Notes: generated by a model not told the origin, from the letters alone. A stretch of 21,994 nucleotides of DNA from Opitutia bacterium UBA957 (GCA_002293065.1 DBCN01000108.1:1-21994); one strand, 5' to 3'; numbered from the stretch's first letter, positions 6,983-15,146 are shown. Numbers and translations are program-made.

Positions 6983-8092
6983 ATGGGCAACATCCACGGA
7001 CATAGTTTCCGCATCGCGACCTTCGGCGAAAGCCACGGCCCGGCGCTCGGCGTCGTCATCGACGGCTGCCCGCCGCGCGTCCCGTTCGACCTCGCCTTCC
7101 TCCGCAGCGAGTTGGCCCGCCGCCGGCCCGGCCAAAGCAAGCTGACGACGCAGCGCCAGGAAGGCGACGCGCCGGAAATCCTCTCCGGCCTTTCGCCCGA
7201 CGGGCTCACGCTCGGCTCGCCGATCGCCATCGTCATCCGCAACGTCGACCAACGCTCCTCCGCCTACGCGGAGATGAAGAGCGCCTACCGTCCTTCGCAT
7301 GCGGATTTCACTTACGACGCGAAATACGGCATCCGCGCAGTCGAAGGCGGCGGCCGTTCCTCCGCCCGCGAGACCGCCGCGCGCGTCGCCGCCGGCGCCC
7401 TCGCCAAGACCGTCCTGAAGCACGCCTGTGGCGCGACCATCACCGCGTGGGTCGAAAGCGTCGCCGACATCCGCATGCCGGCGGCGACCAAGACGCCTTC
7501 GCTGAAGCAAGTCGAAGCCTCTCCGACCCGCTGCCCGCACCCGGCCACCGCCCAACGCATCGAGGCCCGCATCCACGCGGCCCGCGCGGACGGCGATTCC
7601 GTCGGGGGCGTCATCTGCTGCGTCATCTCCGGCCTTCCCGCCGGCTTGGGTTCTCCGGTCTTCGATCGCTTCGAAGCCGAACTCGCCAAAGCCATGCTTT
7701 CCCTCCCGGCGACCAAGGGCTTCGAACTCGGCAGCGGTTTCGCCGGCACGTTGCTCAAGGGCAGCGAGCACAACGATGTCTTCGTGAAGAAGGGCGGCCG
7801 CATCCGCACCTTGACGAACCGTTCGGGCGGCACGCAGGGCGGCATCACCAACGGGGAAGACGTCGTCTTCCGCGTGGCCTTCAAGCCCACGGCGACCGTC
7901 CTGAAGCCCCAGCAGACCGTCGGCCCCGACGGCAAGGCCACTTCGCTCAGCGCGCGCGGCCGCCACGACCCCTGCGTCCTCCCCCGCGCGGTCCCCATCG
8001 TCGAAGCCATGGCCGCCTTGGTGGCCGTGGACCATTGGATCCGCGATCGCGGACAGAACGCCCCCTTCGGCCGCTGCGGGCGCAAAGCATGA
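6983..8092 (+). CDS. aroC: Chorismate synthase AroC
   Basis: Converts 5-enolpyruvylshikimate-3-phosphate to chorismate with reduced FMN, the last shared step of aromatic amino acid synthesis; cytoplasmic homotetramer. The 369-residue product has all three classical signature regions: GESHGPALG at 15-23, NRSGGTQGGITNGE around 279-292, and RHDPCVLPRAVPIVEAM at 327-343. EGGGRSSARETAARVAAGA near 127-145 is the usual FMN/substrate region. It starts 21 bases after the lipoprotein terminator, without a Shine-Dalgarno site. Its stop overlaps the start of the next gene as ATGA, so the two are probably translationally coupled. Confidence 0.98.
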   Translation: MGNIHGHSFRIATFGESHGPALGVVIDGCPPRVPFDLAFLRSELARRRPGQSKLTTQRQEGDAPEILSGLSPDGLTLGSPIAIVIRNVDQRSSAYAEMKSAYRPSHADFTYDAKYGIRAVEGGGRSSARETAARVAAGALAKTVLKHACGATITAWVESVADIRMPAATKTPSLKQVEASPTRCPHPATAQRIEARIHAARADGDSVGGVICCVISGLPAGLGSPVFDRFEAELAKAMLSLPATKGFELGSGFAGTLLKGSEHNDVFVKKGGRIRTLTNRSGGTQGGITNGEDVVFRVAFKPTATVLKPQQTVGPDGKATSLSARGRHDPCVLPRAVPIVEAMAALVAVDHWIRDRGQNAPFGRCGRKA

Positions 8093-8817
8093 CCCCTCTC
8101 ATCATCGTCCTCGGTCCGGCCGGTTCCGGTCGGAGCATCCTCCTCAAGGAGCTCATCGAAAACGCTTGGCCGACCGGTAAACTGGTCCGGACTTTCCGCG
8201 TCAGCGGCGACGCGCCGACGGACCATCCCCCCGGCGACTGCTGGACCCTGACCGAAGGCCAAGCCGTCCTGCCCGCACCCGCGTCGGAAGACGCCGCCAT
8301 CCTCGTCACGGACGGCCGCCGCTCCGTGGTCGATCAGATGGAGGCCCTGCATCGGGTCCTGCATGGCTCCACGCAATGGCAGGTCCAGCGCATCGTGACG
8401 GTCCTCGACTGCACGCTCGCCCATCGGCACGAACTGGTGGCCGAATGGTATGGCGCCGCCGTCCACTTCGCGGACGCCGTCATCGTGACGCGCCGCTGGG
8501 AAGTACCCGGGCAGTGGCTGAGCAAGCATCTCGCCACCTACACGGACGCGTTCTACCCCTGTCTCTTCGTCAACCTGCTCAAGAACGGCAGCTTGGCCAA
8601 TCCCGCCGAGGTCATCGAAGGCGAACCGCTCCGCATGTCGCACATCTTCGATGAGATCGACGCGGTGGACGAAATGGAGTTCGACGAGGACAACCTCCCG
8701 GACGAGCCGTTCGACTTGGTCCGGCAGCCGGATAAATATTTCGCGCGCGACGATTATGGCCGCCGCCTGATCTCGGTGCCGGACATCGCGGAAACCCTTC
8801 GCGTCGAGGGCCGCTAG
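8089..8817 (+). CDS. CobW-like P-loop protein with altered Walker A
   Basis: A 242-residue protein I cannot name firmly. It opens with strand-loop-helix LIIVLGPAGSGRSILLKELI; GPAGSGRS at 9-16 is a Walker A in which the invariant lysine has become arginine. Later IVTVLDCTLAHRHELV (102-117) and VHFADAVIVTRRWEV (125-139) resemble the COG0523/CobW pattern, in which a strand ending in Asp is followed by a 'fAD.ivltK.D' guanine-specificity segment; here that segment reads TRRW, so the base-reading residues are lost. The C-terminal 60 residues are very acidic (EIDAVDEMEFDEDNLPDEPFD). It probably does not hydrolyse GTP normally. Start ATG overlaps the aroC stop; 10 bases follow to the acyltransferase gene. 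Alternative: an unrelated P-loop kinase. Confidence 0.55.
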   Translation: MTPLIIVLGPAGSGRSILLKELIENAWPTGKLVRTFRVSGDAPTDHPPGDCWTLTEGQAVLPAPASEDAAILVTDGRRSVVDQMEALHRVLHGSTQWQVQRIVTVLDCTLAHRHELVAEWYGAAVHFADAVIVTRRWEVPGQWLSKHLATYTDAFYPCLFVNLLKNGSLANPAEVIEGEPLRMSHIFDEIDAVDEMEFDEDNLPDEPFDLVRQPDKYFARDDYGRRLISVPDIAETLRVEGR

Positions 8818-8827
8818 CACCGCGGCG

Positions 8828-9700
8828 ATGCGCATCCTCATCGCCACCTACGCTTGGTTGCTGGCCAGCCTCCCGGAAACCTTCGCCCGGGCCAACGCCT
8901 GGGGGCTCAGCTGGGTGCTCTGGGGCCTGCGCCGCAAGATCATCCGGCGCAACCTGGCGGCGAGCTTTCCCGATAAAGATCGCGCCTGGGTGCGACGCAT
9001 CGGACGCCTCTCTTGCCGACGGACCGCCGAGATGGGGCTCTACGCCATCGCTTCGCCGCGGCTGAGCGAGACGGAAATCCGCGCGCGTATCCAGCTTCAC
9101 CCCGAAGTGCTCGAGGGCCCGAACAGTTTGCGCGGCCCTCACGGTCAGGTGCTCTTCGTCCCGCACTTCACCCTGATGGAGATGATGACGACCGTGAAAT
9201 TCCTCGACGCCGACCTCGGCCGCCGGGATTGGGTCACGCTCTATCGGCCGCTCGACCTCGCCGCCGCCGAGGTCTGGGTCAAAGCCTCCCGCGAACGTTT
9301 CGGCATGCGCCTCGTTTCGCGGCGCGAGGGGTTTGGCCAGACGATGCAAGCGGTCCGCGACGGCCAGTTGGCCATCATCCTGTTTGACCAAAGCACGCAC
9401 CTCGGGGCACAGATGACGTTCATGGGCCGACCAGTCGCGACCACCGACCTCCCGGGCATCATCGCCCAACGCTTCAAGGCCCCGGCACGCATCTTCTGGG
9501 CGGAACGGACGGGCTTCTGGCGTTGCCGGCTCCGCAGCCATGCGCTGACGGCGACCGACTCGGTGGGCTTGACCCTCGAATCCAACGCCTGGCTCGAGGC
9601 GCGGCTACGCTCCAGCGACGAGGCCTGCGCCGATTGGCTCTGGGCCCACGACCGGTGGAAGCACGGACAGGCGCCGGGCATCAAGCCGTTGCAAGCCTAA
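8828..9700 (+). CDS. Lipid A biosynthesis acyltransferase (LpxL/HtrB family)
   Basis: Membrane-associated enzyme that transfers a secondary acyl chain to lipid A or a related lipid. The 290-residue product has the family length, an N-terminal hydrophobic anchor at about 3-35, RRNLAASFPD at 40-49 (family 'N...FP'), and the catalytic H-X4-E as HFTLME, H113 and E118. Other family features are FDQSTHLGAQMTFMGRPVATTDLPGIIAQR and the C-terminal DWLWAHDRWKHG. The H-X4-E context departs from the common HxGxWE, so substrate and acyl chain cannot be assigned and I give no symbol. It is the last gene of the aroC operon and ends 10 bases from the convergent gene at 9711, leaving no room for a stand-alone terminator. 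Confidence 0.88.
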   Translation: MRILIATYAWLLASLPETFARANAWGLSWVLWGLRRKIIRRNLAASFPDKDRAWVRRIGRLSCRRTAEMGLYAIASPRLSETEIRARIQLHPEVLEGPNSLRGPHGQVLFVPHFTLMEMMTTVKFLDADLGRRDWVTLYRPLDLAAAEVWVKASRERFGMRLVSRREGFGQTMQAVRDGQLAIILFDQSTHLGAQMTFMGRPVATTDLPGIIAQRFKAPARIFWAERTGFWRCRLRSHALTATDSVGLTLESNAWLEARLRSSDEACADWLWAHDRWKHGQAPGIKPLQA

Positions 9701-9710
9701 GGGCCGACGC

Positions 9711-10280
9711 TTACTGAGCCACAGGTGCAGGGGTCGCCTCAGCCGGACGTTCCGGCGATGGCCGGCGCTTGCCGTCCCCCTCTTTACCGACGGAGCCACC
9801 CTTGACCTTGGCCTCCTTCATCAATTCGGGGCCATGTTTTTCCATCAACTTGCGGATGTAGGCGAAACGCTCTTCGCGGGACAGCTTGAGGAACCTTTCG
9901 CGCTCTTCCTTCGCCTGCTCCGCCGGCATCTGCTTCAGATGGTACTCCAGCACGCGCGTGGCGAAGCCGTAACTGTTGGAGCTGCTGCGCTCCCGCAGCT
10001 CCTTGAAGGCCTTGCGGCGCTCTTCCGGGCTGGCGTCTTCGAGGAAGGCGAGCTTCTTGGCGAATTCCCGACGGTCATCGCCGGACATATGTTCGATGTG
10101 CTCGATCGCTTCACGCATCCCGCGGATGCGCTCGGGCGTGAGCTCCATGATCTTGCGGATCGTCTTGATCTCCTCGGCCGAAGGCTCGGAGGCGGGCGGG
10201 CGACCGACGGGAGGCGTCGGGGTGTCGGCGGCCCAGGCAAGGGTTCCGAGTAGGACCGGCAGCAGATGGCGGAGACGCAT
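9711..10280 (-). CDS. Secreted helical protein, DUF3106/Spy-like
   Basis: A 189-residue exported protein. Signal peptide MRLRHLLPVLLGTLAWA is followed by a Pro-rich linker and then a long, charged helical region (about 35-150) with recurring L.PEER..-type units: LTPERIRGMREAI, SPEERRKAFKELRE, LSREERFAYIRKL. This resembles DUF3106 and the Spy/CpxP-type periplasmic helical proteins that sense or buffer misfolded protein or metal. The tail after 160 is Lys/Pro-rich and probably disordered. It starts 4 bases after the stop of the small membrane protein and is third in the sigma factor operon, suggesting it reports on or responds to periplasmic state. The exact family is uncertain. Confidence 0.7.
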   Translation of the reverse strand: MRLRHLLPVLLGTLAWAADTPTPPVGRPPASEPSAEEIKTIRKIMELTPERIRGMREAIEHIEHMSGDDRREFAKKLAFLEDASPEERRKAFKELRERSSSNSYGFATRVLEYHLKQMPAEQAKEERERFLKLSREERFAYIRKLMEKHGPELMKEAKVKGGSVGKEGDGKRRPSPERPAEATPAPVAQ

Positions 10281-10284
10281 TTGC

Positions 10285-10653
10285 TTAGAGCTCGGTGAAA
10301 GCGAGGGCCTCGACCACGGCGGAGGGCTGGTCGACGACGGGGGTCAGGATGACCAGATCGTCGGCCACGCCGAGGATGGCGTTGAACCTGGCGGACTCAT
10401 CGCTGGCGAGCAGCGCATGGGTCTGCTGCACCAAGGCATCGTCGGACGACGGACTCGTGAGGACGAAGGCGGCGACGAAGCAGGCCGCCAAGGTGGAGGC
10501 GACCGAACTCCAGCGAATGACCTTGCGGCGGAACCGATCGGCGCGGACGGCGCCCACGACGCGGTCGCCGAACCCGGGAACGAAGGCACGCTGGCCGGAC
10601 GCCAAGGCGGCGGCGAGGTCGCGGTCGAAGTTACTGTTGGAAGGCTTTTCCAT
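10285..10653 (-). CDS. Small membrane protein, probable anti-sigma factor
   Basis: A 122-residue protein with a basic cytoplasmic N-terminal half (about 46 residues, including RVVGAVRADRFRRKVIRW), one membrane span at about 48-66, and a 55-residue acidic extracytoplasmic part. It has no HxxxCxxC zinc motif and no similarity I recognise to RseA or ChrR. The call rests on topology and place: it follows an ECF sigma gene by 49 bases and precedes a periplasmic helical protein by 4. A membrane anti-sigma that binds the sigma factor at its inner face is the simplest reading. Alternative: an unrelated membrane protein of the same operon. Confidence 0.6.
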   Translation of the reverse strand: MEKPSNSNFDRDLAAALASGQRAFVPGFGDRVVGAVRADRFRRKVIRWSSVASTLAACFVAAFVLTSPSSDDALVQQTHALLASDESARFNAILGVADDLVILTPVVDQPSAVVEALAFTEL

Positions 10654-10702
10654 GGGTCAGTTCAAGGATGAAACCCCGCCAAGAGCGGCAGGTTGCAGGG
10701 GG

Positions 10703-11275
10703 TTAGGTTTTTTCATAATAGTCCTTTAAAAGTTCTCGTAAACGGGTGCGGGCCCGGTGGATCCAGGTTTTCACCGAGGAAACGGGGGCGGCCATGGCCA
10801 AGGCGATTTCCTCATAGGGCAGGTCCTGCTGGACGAGGAGGAGGATGGCGGTCCGCTGCTCGGGGGGGAGTTGCGCGACGGCCCTTTGGAAGGATTCTTC
10901 GAGTTCGACCACCTTGCGGGCGGATTCATGGCTGGCATCCCCGGGTTCGGGGGTCGACTCCAAGGTGCTGGTCGGTTTCCGCGACTTGCGGCGCCATTCG
11001 TTGAGGACGAGGTTATGGGCGATATGGATCAGGTAAGTGCTGAGCTTCGCCTCCGGGCGCCACCGGGCGGCCGCCCGATGCAGCCGGACAAAGACCTCCA
11101 TCGCCAGCTCCTCGGCAGTCGTCTGGGAACCCACCTCGGACCGGAGATAGCCCACCAGACGGGGATGGTGCCGATCGACCAGCTTCCGCAACGCCTCATC
11201 ATCGCCCAAAGCGACCAGCGCCATGAGCCGCTTGTCGTCCTCGTCCTCAGTCGGCGCTGGCTTCTCCGCAGGCAT
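10703..11275 (-). CDS. ECF-type RNA polymerase sigma factor
   Basis: A 190-residue extracytoplasmic-function sigma-70 protein. Region 2 spans about 30-98 (RLVGYLRSEVGSQTTAEELAMEVFVRLHRAA, then LSTYLIHIAHNLVLNEWRRK), and region 4 about 126-183 with a helix-turn-helix in YEEIALAMAAPVSSVKTWIHRARTRLREL. A Ser/Pro/Glu-rich linker joins them. No fused extra domain is seen. It would direct RNA polymerase to a stress regulon under control of the membrane protein encoded next. The ATG at 11275 has no Shine-Dalgarno site; the leader holds the palindrome GGTTTAAACC at 11281-11290. An HtrA protease pair lies immediately upstream on the same strand. Confidence 0.93.
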   Translation of the reverse strand: MPAEKPAPTEDEDDKRLMALVALGDDEALRKLVDRHHPRLVGYLRSEVGSQTTAEELAMEVFVRLHRAAARWRPEAKLSTYLIHIAHNLVLNEWRRKSRKPTSTLESTPEPGDASHESARKVVELEESFQRAVAQLPPEQRTAILLLVQQDLPYEEIALAMAAPVSSVKTWIHRARTRLRELLKDYYEKT

Positions 11276-11280
11276 CTAAG

Positions 11281-11303
11281 GGTTTAAACCGCCCAAAGGC
11301 GGG
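11281..11303 (-). terminator. Weak candidate terminator and palindrome between the htrA-like gene and the sigma gene
   Basis: On the minus strand CCGCC (11302-11298) pairs with GGCGG (11293-11289) around a 4-base loop, and the next bases are TTTAAACC. The stem is only five pairs and the T-run three, so it would be leaky at best. The tail is part of the perfect palindrome GGTTTAAACC. The sigma operon may therefore be partly read from the protease operon. Confidence 0.35.
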
Positions 11304-11329
11304 AAAGTTAAGGAAACGGCGATCAAAAC

Positions 11330-12166
11330 TTATTTCTGGGCTTCCGGTGGTTTGGCGGCGGGCACCACGGCCGGCTTGGCCTTGGCTTGCTCGATGGACT
11401 TGACGACTGCGGAGGCCGGCAAGACGACCGGGGACATCGAGATGCCGCCGTTGTCGCCGGCGCTGCCGAAACGGGTCGTGATGAGGCCGGCGAAATGCCC
11501 GGAATTGCCAAAGACCGGCAACCCCGCGGTGCTGATGTGGATGGAGTAATAAGCGCGGGGCTTCTCGAGCACGGCCCGGACGTAGTCGCATTCGACGCAC
11601 GCCGTCCGGCCCATCGCCTTGTCCAGGCGCGAGAGGACCACGACTTCATCCATGACGCCGAGCTTCTGGGTCGCGGACAGCACGATCGGGACGAACTTGG
11701 CGTCCTTGGCCTCCTCGGCCCCGGCCTCCGGGCGGAGGTAAGCCAGGTTGAGGTCACGGTCCTTGTAAACGACGACCGCGGGGATTTCGGAACCATCCGG
11801 CATGATGAAGCGGGCTTCCTTCACCTCGCTCGTCACGGAGAGCTTCACCTGATTCCCGCGCATGTTCACGGTGCGGCCATCGGCGGCCGTCGCCGGATCG
11901 ATGGCGGAAGCCGCCACCACGACGAGGCCATCGGCGGTGATGACGGTCCCGAACTCCTCGACGGTCTGGTCGCGGCTCTGCGAGGGGCTATCGCCCGCCG
12001 ACATGGTCAGGGCGACGGTCGCGCGCACGGTGATGACGGAGTCGGCGTGGGCCTGGAAGAGCCGACGGGCAGTGACCTCGATCTTGGGCGCCGGTTCCGC
12101 CGCCGCCACCGACGAGAAGGAACCGAGGACGAGGAGGGCCGCCAAGGCGAGAGGGAGGGAACGCAT
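11330..12166 (-). CDS. Exported HtrA-like protein lacking the catalytic histidine (probable pseudoprotease)
   Basis: A 278-residue protein with a signal peptide (MRSLPLALAALLVLGSFSSVAAA) and a trypsin-like fold judged by pattern: EFGTVITADGLVVVAASAIDP at 71-91 aligns with the '.GSG.vi...G.i.T..HV' segment of HtrA, but the histidine position is serine (S87). The aspartate segment is kept (YKDRDLNLAYL, D138), and GNSGHFAGL at 220-228 resembles the GNSGGP nucleophile loop with S222. Without the histidine it should not be a serine protease. A CxxC (CVEC, 190-193) is unusual for the family. There is no PDZ domain; the tail is Ala/Pro/Lys-rich. It starts 6 bases after the stop of the active htrA gene, so an accessory or regulatory partner is likely. 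Confidence 0.7.
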   Translation of the reverse strand: MRSLPLALAALLVLGSFSSVAAAEPAPKIEVTARRLFQAHADSVITVRATVALTMSAGDSPSQSRDQTVEEFGTVITADGLVVVAASAIDPATAADGRTVNMRGNQVKLSVTSEVKEARFIMPDGSEIPAVVVYKDRDLNLAYLRPEAGAEEAKDAKFVPIVLSATQKLGVMDEVVVLSRLDKAMGRTACVECDYVRAVLEKPRAYYSIHISTAGLPVFGNSGHFAGLITTRFGSAGDNGGISMSPVVLPASAVVKSIEQAKAKPAVVPAAKPPEAQK

Positions 12167-12172
12167 GGTGAT

Positions 12173-14206
12173 TTATTTGGTGGATTCAAAGGCGGCCCAA
12201 TCGGGCTCGAACTCGAGGTAGGCGCCCGAGATGGAACGACGGACCTGGAACACGACGTGCCGCGGTTTCGCGATGGCGAGCTGCGCCAAGGCCGCCCGCA
12301 ACGTGAGGTTATCCGTGACCGGGGTCCCGTTGATCGTGAAGACGATGTCCCCCGCGCGGAGACCGGAAAGGTCCGCCCAACCCGAACGTTCGACCTTGGT
12401 GACGATCACGCCTTGCGTCTCCGTCGCGACCTTGCGCTGTACTTTGTCGTCATAGCCCAGCTGCCGGGCCGAGAAGCCGAACCGGACGTCCTTGACCGTG
12501 GGGAGTTCGGAGGGGGGCGCGGGCACTTCCGCCAAGTGCAGCGTGACCATGAGCGCTTGCCCATCGCGGAGCACGTCGAGGGCGACCTCCGCGCCGACCG
12601 GGTATTCGCGGAGCAAAGCGGCGAAGACTTCCGCGTCCTCGGGTCGACGGGCCGGGATGACCTTGCCGTCGAGCTTCACCAAAAGATCGCCGACCTTCAG
12701 GCCAGCCTTCTCGGCGTTGGAATTGGGGAGGACTTGGGTGACGCGGACACCGGCCTTCCCCTTCACGTTGAGGGCCTTGGCGATTTCCGCGGTCAGCACC
12801 TGCGTGGAGACGCCGGCCCAGGGCTTCGGCGCGCGGGGCGCGATGGCCGGATCCATTTCTGGTCCAACGCGCACGACGGAAAGCATCTGCGAACTGCCGC
12901 GCGCAAACGCCACGAGCACCGGCTCGGGCTCGGCCTTGTCCTGGAGTAGTTCCCGCGACACTTGCCGTAAAGCCGCGGCATCGGCGACCGGCCGACCCGC
13001 CACCGTCAGAATGATGTCACCCTCCATGAGGGCCGGCTTGGCTTCGGCCGCCGGGCCACCCGGGCGCAAGGAATCGACCAGCACGCCTTGGGTATTGGGC
13101 CGTTTGGTGTAGAGCGCGCTCATGCGCGTCAGGTTGCGAGCCGTCAGGCCCCAAGCGGTCAGCTCACGTTCACGGGCTTCGTTGGCCTCCCGGATGAGCG
13201 GCTGCAGGTTGAGCGTAAGCACCTGATCGCCCCGGCGAACCGTGAAGGGAACGTCCACTCCGGGGCGGAGCCCCGCGACAAGCCGGTAGAAAGCGGGCAT
13301 GAGCTCGTCGCAATCCGCCGAGACTTCCTGGCCGTTCACCGCGGTGATGATATCGCCTTGGCGGAAGCCGGCGGCGGCGGCCGGCGAGCCTTCCAGCGCG
13401 CCGCGGACGAGCACGCCGCGGACGTCCTTGACCGAGAGCGAGCGCAAGAGGGGCTGGACTTCGACCCCCGTCCAACCGCGGACAATCCGGCCCTGTTTGA
13501 TCAGTTCCGCGGCCACGGCCTTGGCCGTATTGGCGGGAATCGCTCCCCCCAGGCTACCCACGCCGATTTCATTGATGCCGGCGATGCGGCCCTCCGTATC
13601 GACCAGCGGGCCGCCGGAGTTGCCGCCGAAGATGACGGCATCATGGCCGAACCAGCGAACAAGTTCCCCGACGGACTCGCCATCGAGGCTCATCCCGCCG
13701 ACGAAACGGGTCATGACCATGGCGTCGTTGGCGATGATGCCGAGCGTGACGGACTGGGTCAGGCCCGCGGGGCAACCCATCGACAGGACGGTATCGCCGA
13801 CGCGCACGCGGTCGGAATCCGCGAACTCCGCGATGGGCAAAGGCGTCCTGGACCGACGACGGCTGAGGTCTAGTTTGATGACAGCGACATCGGTCATGGC
13901 ATCGGCGCCCACCAAGGTGGCGGGTAACTCCTCGCGATCGGCCAAGCGGCAGAGGAACGTGGCCCCGCGGCCCGCGACGTGGTAATTGGTCACGACGTGG
14001 CCTTCGGCGTCGATGATCGCGCCGGAACCGACGGAGTGTTGGCGCAACATGCGGCCATCGGCGCCGTCCTCGGAGATCACCTCGATGCGGACGATGGTGG
14101 GCGTCATCTTCGCGATGGCGCGCTCGACCTCAGGTCGGCGACGCTGGGCATCCTCCGGGCCGGCCAGGAGGGCGGCCGCACAGAACAACGGGGCAAGGAA
14201 ACGCAT
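12173..14206 (-). CDS. HtrA/DegP-family serine protease with four PDZ domains
   Basis: A 677-residue exported protease. After a short signal (MRFLAPLFCAAALLAG) comes a trypsin-like domain at about 25-240 with a complete triad: H76 in TNYHVAG, D106 in MTDVAVIKLD, and S197 in GGNSGGPLVD. Four PDZ-like domains follow at about 245-335, 353-445, 462-558 and 575-655, recognised from repeated 'G(V/L)...G.AA.AGL+.GDII..(V/I)(N/D)G' patterns (for example GSPAAAAGFRQGDIITAVNG and NAEKAGLKVGDLLVKLDG). Usual DegP-type proteins have one or two PDZ domains, so the tail is long. It should degrade or hold misfolded envelope proteins. The start lies one base after the holB stop, and a catalytically altered paralogue follows by 6 bases. 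Confidence 0.9.
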   Translation of the reverse strand: MRFLAPLFCAAALLAGPEDAQRRRPEVERAIAKMTPTIVRIEVISEDGADGRMLRQHSVGSGAIIDAEGHVVTNYHVAGRGATFLCRLADREELPATLVGADAMTDVAVIKLDLSRRRSRTPLPIAEFADSDRVRVGDTVLSMGCPAGLTQSVTLGIIANDAMVMTRFVGGMSLDGESVGELVRWFGHDAVIFGGNSGGPLVDTEGRIAGINEIGVGSLGGAIPANTAKAVAAELIKQGRIVRGWTGVEVQPLLRSLSVKDVRGVLVRGALEGSPAAAAGFRQGDIITAVNGQEVSADCDELMPAFYRLVAGLRPGVDVPFTVRRGDQVLTLNLQPLIREANEARERELTAWGLTARNLTRMSALYTKRPNTQGVLVDSLRPGGPAAEAKPALMEGDIILTVAGRPVADAAALRQVSRELLQDKAEPEPVLVAFARGSSQMLSVVRVGPEMDPAIAPRAPKPWAGVSTQVLTAEIAKALNVKGKAGVRVTQVLPNSNAEKAGLKVGDLLVKLDGKVIPARRPEDAEVFAALLREYPVGAEVALDVLRDGQALMVTLHLAEVPAPPSELPTVKDVRFGFSARQLGYDDKVQRKVATETQGVIVTKVERSGWADLSGLRAGDIVFTINGTPVTDNLTLRAALAQLAIAKPRHVVFQVRRSISGAYLEFEPDWAAFESTK

Positions 14207-14207
14207 G

Positions 14208-15146
14208 TCAGGAAACGGGATTGAGGGGACGGGCCGCGAAGACGCGGAGGGTGCGGAGGAAGAAACCTTCGAGCGCGGAGATGATTTGGTAATTCAGTTC
14301 GAGGCGGATGCGGGCCTGCTCCAGCAGATCCACCGCCGCGGCGACCTGCAGACCGCACGAGGGATGCGCCCGGCCCACCAAACGCAGGCGTTCCTCCAGG
14401 GCCGCCAGCATGCGCGTACGGATGCCGCGGCGAATCGACTCCTCGTAGGCGATTTCCGCATCATCCTCGTCCTGATCCGTCGGCGGGGGCGGCGGGGCGG
14501 CCTTCAGGGCTTCCTCGACGAAGAGCTCGAGCAGGACTTCGAAACGCGCGCACAGCGCATAGAGCGGGATCACGACCTCGGTCGAACGCCCGGTGGTCAT
14601 CCCCGTACCCGCGAGGCGTCCCATCAGCTTGTCGAACTCGCGCAGCCAATCCGCCCAGGCCGCATCCGTCAATTCAGGGGTCGCCCCGCCCACATGGAAG
14701 CGCAGGCAACGGCTCAGGATGGTGGGCAGGACGCGGTAGTAGTTCGTCGTCTGCAGGATGATCAACGTGCCCGCCGGCGGCTCTTCAAGCGTCTTCAGGA
14801 AAGCGTTCGCCGCGACCGACTCGAAACGGTCGGGTTCGTGGACGATGACCACGCGCCGGGCGGAGACCGAAGTCAACCGCAGGTCCGTCACGACTTCCAA
14901 GGTGTTCTCGACGTTGATGCGGCGGGATTTCTTGGATGGACGCAGGACGCGGCAATCGGCGTGCGCGATCGGGTCGACCACCTCGAGATGGATCGAGGCG
15001 AGCCGGTCGGCGACCTGCTGGAGCAATTCCGGGTTCGGCCCGGTGAGCAGCACGGCGTGCGGCATCCGGCCCTCGGCGCGGGCGCGCAGCAGGACCTTGA
15101 GCGCCGGCAGCGACGCGAGGTCAGAGGAAGCGGCGGCTGACTTCAT
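14208..15146 (-). CDS. holB: DNA polymerase III delta-prime subunit HolB (trimmed form)
   Basis: Clamp-loader subunit needed to place the sliding clamp. The 312-residue product keeps the family core: RMPHAVLLTGP near 27-37, RRVVIVHEPDRFESVAANAFLKTLEEPP, then LQTTNYYRVLPTILSRCLRF with the SRC motif that triggers ATP hydrolysis in neighbouring subunits. It lacks the GxxxxGK loop and the four-cysteine zinc module: the segment between has one Cys and is shortened. The C-terminal half is poorly conserved, with a Pro/Asp-rich insert (APPPPPPTDQDEDDAE). The ATG at 15146 has a good ribosome site (GAGGAG, 7 bases away) and lies inside the end of tmk, a 26-base overlap. Gene pair tmk-holB is common in bacteria, which supports the call. 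Confidence 0.88.
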   Translation of the reverse strand: MKSAAASSDLASLPALKVLLRARAEGRMPHAVLLTGPNPELLQQVADRLASIHLEVVDPIAHADCRVLRPSKKSRRINVENTLEVVTDLRLTSVSARRVVIVHEPDRFESVAANAFLKTLEEPPAGTLIILQTTNYYRVLPTILSRCLRFHVGGATPELTDAAWADWLREFDKLMGRLAGTGMTTGRSTEVVIPLYALCARFEVLLELFVEEALKAAPPPPPTDQDEDDAEIAYEESIRRGIRTRMLAALEERLRLVGRAHPSCGLQVAAAVDLLEQARIRLELNYQIISALEGFFLRTLRVFAARPLNPVS

